From DASRQZ01 sp964571275 (GTDB taxonomy: Bacteria > Myxococcota_A > Polyangia > Fen-1088), in NCBI GenBank assembly GCA_964571275.1, contig CAZNCQ010000010.1, positions 1 to 64,000 of the forward strand: a DNA stretch of 64,000 nucleotides. Direction: 5' to 3'. The notes beneath the pieces are model-generated. The model was given only the letters and a program-made list of their open reading frames with translations, was not told the DNA's origin and ran no database searches. Position numbers and translations under genes: made by a program. Below are positions 61,565 through 64,000 of the stretch, piece after piece. Each line of letters begins with the position of its first letter. Position 1 is the first letter of the stretch.

Positions 61565-62571
61565 ATGTCTCCGTACCGACCAAAAGGAAGGCGTTCGCGT
61601 TTTGCGTTCGGAAAGAACGGCGCGCCAGGATCTGTCGCCGTTCCGGCCATGGCCTTCACGGTGATGCTCGCGGGTTTGGGCCTCGCCAACTCCTGCGGCC
61701 CCGAGTCCTTCCACGACGTGTCGCAGAAAGACGGCGCGGCCGACGCCGGGATCGATCATCCGGGAACGGGAGGATCTCCGGGAGCGGGCGGCACGGGCGA
61801 CCTCGGTGGCAACAGCGGCGCGGACGGACAGGACGGCTCGCAAGACATCTTCGCGGATGCCTCGAGCGACCTCCCACAGGACTTGATGACCGACAGCCCC
61901 GCCAACGACACCGGGATCGACACCGGCGCCTCGGACGCCCCGCCGGTGGCCTGCCCGGGAACCATCCAGGACAAGATCACGCCATGCAACGGCGAACCAC
62001 CGTGCACGAAGGGCTNNNNNNNNNNNNNNNNNNNNNNNNNNNNNNNNNNNNNNNNNNNNNNNNNNNNNNNNNNNNNNNNNNNNNNNNNNNNNNNNNNNNN
62101 NNNNNNNNNNNNNNNACCATCCAGGACAAGATCACGCCATGCAACGGCGAACCACCGTGCACGAAGGGCTGTGGTCTCAACCTCGCGAGCATCAACATCG
62201 CGCGCGCCACGAAGCTCTGCACCTGTCCGGGCCCCGGGCAGACCTGGCAATGTCCGAACCTGGGCGCGTGCACCTATCCGCCACTCACCCTCACCTGCTT
62301 CAACCTGCCGACGACACTTCCGCCATGCCCCGTGACTCAGGTCGAGGTTGGATCGAACCTGATCATTCCGAACGCCACACCGTGCACTCTGGCGGCCGGT
62401 GAGACATGCGGCAATGTCTGCGGCTCGACCTCGGCCAACTCGTATCAGGACAGCGGCGGGAATGGAAAGATCGGCTACTGCGTCTGCGTCACGAAGGGCG
62501 CGACCGCCGTCTGGCAGTGCGCGAGCACCAATGAGTGGCCGCCGGAAGTGACCCCGCCCGACGGAGGGTGA
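61565..62571 (+). CDS. Cys-rich exported protein, split by an assembly gap
   Basis: The N-terminal part has a basic start (KGRRSRFAFG), a hydrophobic segment and a Cys (GLANSC) that may be a lipid anchor, then a Gly/Asp-rich linker. The C-terminal part is rich in Cys (CNGEPPCTKGCGLN, CTCPGPGQTWQCPN, CGNVCGSTS). A run of 100 Ns (62016-62115) interrupts the gene. The same 55 bases precede and follow the Ns in the same frame, so deleting Ns and one copy gives an uninterrupted protein of 283 residues. No family is recognised. It follows the pectinesterase by about 95 bases. Confidence 0.75.
61961..62170 (+). other. assembly gap flanked by identical 55-base ends
   Basis: Bases 61961-62015 and 62116-62170 are identical over all 55 positions, separated by exactly 100 Ns. 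This looks like two contigs overlapping by one assembly k-mer that were scaffolded, not merged. The apparent duplication is therefore probably artificial. Confidence 0.85.
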
Positions 62572-62602
62572 TCCTCGGTCGCAGCGGCGGGGAGCGCTCG
62601 AC

Positions 62603-64000
62603 TCATCCGTCCTGGTCCGCGGAATCGAGGTCGAAGTTCTTCTTGAGCTCGCGGCCCGCGCTCACGTTGATGCTCTCGACGTGGTCGATCTCCGGGCTGC
62701 TCCGCTTGAAGCGCAGCTTGTGCGCGCCACAGGTCACCGGCAGGTGAACGACGGGCGTGGGCTGCCCGACGTCCTTGCCGTCGATCCAGAGCTCCGCCCA
62801 GGGGACGGAGCCGATGGTCAACAAGCAATCCTTGGCCGCCGGAGCGGCAACGACCGGAGCCGGCGCGCGAGCCTTGGCCCCGAGCACAGGCCGGGCGGCC
62901 CTCTTCGTCACAGGCGCGCGCGTCACCGCGCGAGGCTCGACCTCGACGCGTTCTTTCGCCCGCGCGTCCGGCTTGAGGTCGACGTGGACGGTCTTGTCGA
63001 GATCCGGAATGATCTTGTAGAGCGTGGTCAGGTGCTCGGCCTTGACGAAGCGGAAGGTCAACGCCGTGGTCCCGCGGTCCAACGTGATCGTGAAGGGTGT
63101 TCGCCCCAGCGAGCGACCAGAGCCGACATCCGTCACCTCGGCTTCCTGCGGGTTCGAATCGACGGACAGGTGCACCATCGCGAGCGCCGGCCTGGCCGGA
63201 CTGCTCGCGACCGGTGCGACGTCGACCTTTTCCGGCGCCTGCGGGCTCCGATTGCGCGCGAGCAGCACCACGACGGTGGCCACGAGCGCGGCGGCTCCCA
63301 GGGCGCCGGCCCCCCAAAGCGTGCGCGCGCGCCAGGGGCTCGGCCCGCCGGTGAGCGGGCGCGGATAGAGGGACGAGCTCTCGGGACCGCGGATAGCCGC
63401 CGGCGACGCGGCCAGCCGACGCGCGAACGATGGGGAGGAGGCCGTGATTTCGTCGCCGCGCGCCAGGTCGGCAGGCGTGCCAGGTAGCGTGGGCTTGTCC
63501 GCGCTCACGCGAGCGGCCCCGGTGGTCGACGAGAAAGAGCCCGTGACGACGCTGACCGACTTGTCGCTGGCTTGCCCTTCCGGGAACAGATCGCAGAGCA
63601 GCTTGAGGTGCTCGCGCGGCGCGAGCCTCTCCTCCATGATCACGCGCTCGAGATCGCGGGCCATGTCTCCGGCGCTTTGATATCGCGCGTCTTTGTCCCG
63701 CTCGAGAGCGTGCATCACGATCCGATCGAGCTCGGGGCTCACCGACGCATTGAACGTCGAGGGCGGCGGGATCTCGAGCTCGAGGACCATCCGGCTGGAG
63801 GCGTAGTCGCTGTTCGACCGGAACAGGCGGCGGCCGGTCAACAACTCGTGCAGCAAGATCCCCACCGCGAAGATGTCCGAGCGATGATCAATCTCGCCGA
63901 GCTGGATCTGCTCGGGCGACATGTACGCGACCTTCCCCTTCATCAGGCCGACCTGCGTGCGGCTGTCGCGGACCAGGTGGCTGACGCGCGCGATCCCGAA
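62603..64000 (-). CDS. Ser/Thr protein kinase with PEGA domains (N-terminus cut by window)
   Basis: The visible 465 or so residues begin in the kinase activation segment (FGIARVSHLVRD at the window edge, then YMSPEQIQLG). They continue with the C-lobe (DHRSDIFAVGILLHELLTGR, LERDKDARYQSAGDMARDLE), a linker and one membrane helix near RARTLWGAGALGAAALVATV. Two PEGA-like domains follow (AMVHLSVDSNPQEAEVTD, LLTIGSVPWAELWIDGKDVG). It is a typical myxobacterial Pkn2-family transmembrane kinase with an extracytoplasmic sensor. The catalytic and ATP-binding parts lie beyond 64000. It converges on the Cys-rich protein gene. Confidence 0.93.
   Translation of the reverse strand, partial: FGIARVSHLVRDSRTQVGLMKGKVAYMSPEQIQLGEIDHRSDIFAVGILLHELLTGRRLFRSNSDYASSRMVLELEIPPPSTFNASVSPELDRIVMHALERDKDARYQSAGDMARDLERVIMEERLAPREHLKLLCDLFPEGQASDKSVSVVTGSFSSTTGAARVSADKPTLPGTPADLARGDEITASSPSFARRLAASPAAIRGPESSSLYPRPLTGGPSPWRARTLWGAGALGAAALVATVVVLLARNRSPQAPEKVDVAPVASSPARPALAMVHLSVDSNPQEAEVTDVGSGRSLGRTPFTITLDRGTTALTFRFVKAEHLTTLYKIIPDLDKTVHVDLKPDARAKERVEVEPRAVTRAPVTKRAARPVLGAKARAPAPVVAAPAAKDCLLTIGSVPWAELWIDGKDVGQPTPVVHLPVTCGAHKLRFKRSSPEIDHVESINVSAGRELKKNFDLDSADQDG

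Overview
The window is GC-rich DNA, densely coding, and looks like a Myxococcota (Polyangia-type) bacterium. The evidence is lipoproteins with long Gly/Thr or Asp/Ala linkers, an FG-GAP protein, a caspase-like protease, a Ser/Thr kinase with PEGA domains and an AgmX/PglI-type C-terminal domain. That assignment is an inference from gene content. The sequence is a draft scaffold: it has a 100-N gap whose two flanks carry the same 55 bases. No rRNA, tRNA, CRISPR array or intact transposase was seen.

Layout. 1-9.8 kb: an exported propeller-like protein, an SDR enzyme, a small membrane protein, then a leftward operon (two lipoproteins, a TonB-dependent receptor, a YfiR-family protein) divergent from a membrane sensor kinase with Hpt and CheA-like ATPase regions. 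9.9-12.9 kb: a GreB-like factor preceded in frame by a stray DEAD-box helicase motif VI, and a 14-repeat FG-GAP lipoprotein. 13.5-18.9 kb: a tightly overlapping operon of an ECF-like sigma factor, a secreted Asp-rich protein, a one-pass membrane protein (possible anti-sigma factor), a caspase-family protein and a trypsin-like lipoprotein whose catalytic Ser is Ala and which carries a C-terminal lectin-like propeller. This is the best candidate for an undescribed system here.

19.2-32.7 kb: a GT87/PD40 fusion, then an efflux region (TolC-like protein, NtrC-type regulator with its kinase, a second kinase, a beta-barrel protein, RND adaptor and RND pump). Three sigma-54-like GG-N10-GC sites lie upstream of the TolC, barrel and adaptor genes. 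32.7-34.6 kb: a solo TIR-like protein with a zinc-ribbon-like N-terminal part, and a small membrane protein.

34.8-51.9 kb: an exopolysaccharide locus. It has Wza-like and Wzc-like export genes, an initiating sugar transferase, four family-2 and one family-4 glycosyltransferases, a Wzy-like polymerase, a Wzx-like flippase, two GH16 glycanases and an SGNH esterase. The order of initiating transferase, ExoA-like transferase and GH16 recalls succinoglycan loci.

52-64 kb: NudC, a repeat-rich stretch, two NAD(P)-dependent oxidoreductases flanking a decayed DUF6629 gene, an NmrA/AgmX fusion, a pectin-degrading set (pectate lyase, pectinesterase, Cys-rich exported protein) and the C-terminal part of a Ser/Thr kinase cut by the window edge. 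A dispersed repeat (three copies at 1, 3388 and 53543, plus two inverted core motifs near 53.4 kb) marks gene borders at both ends of the window.
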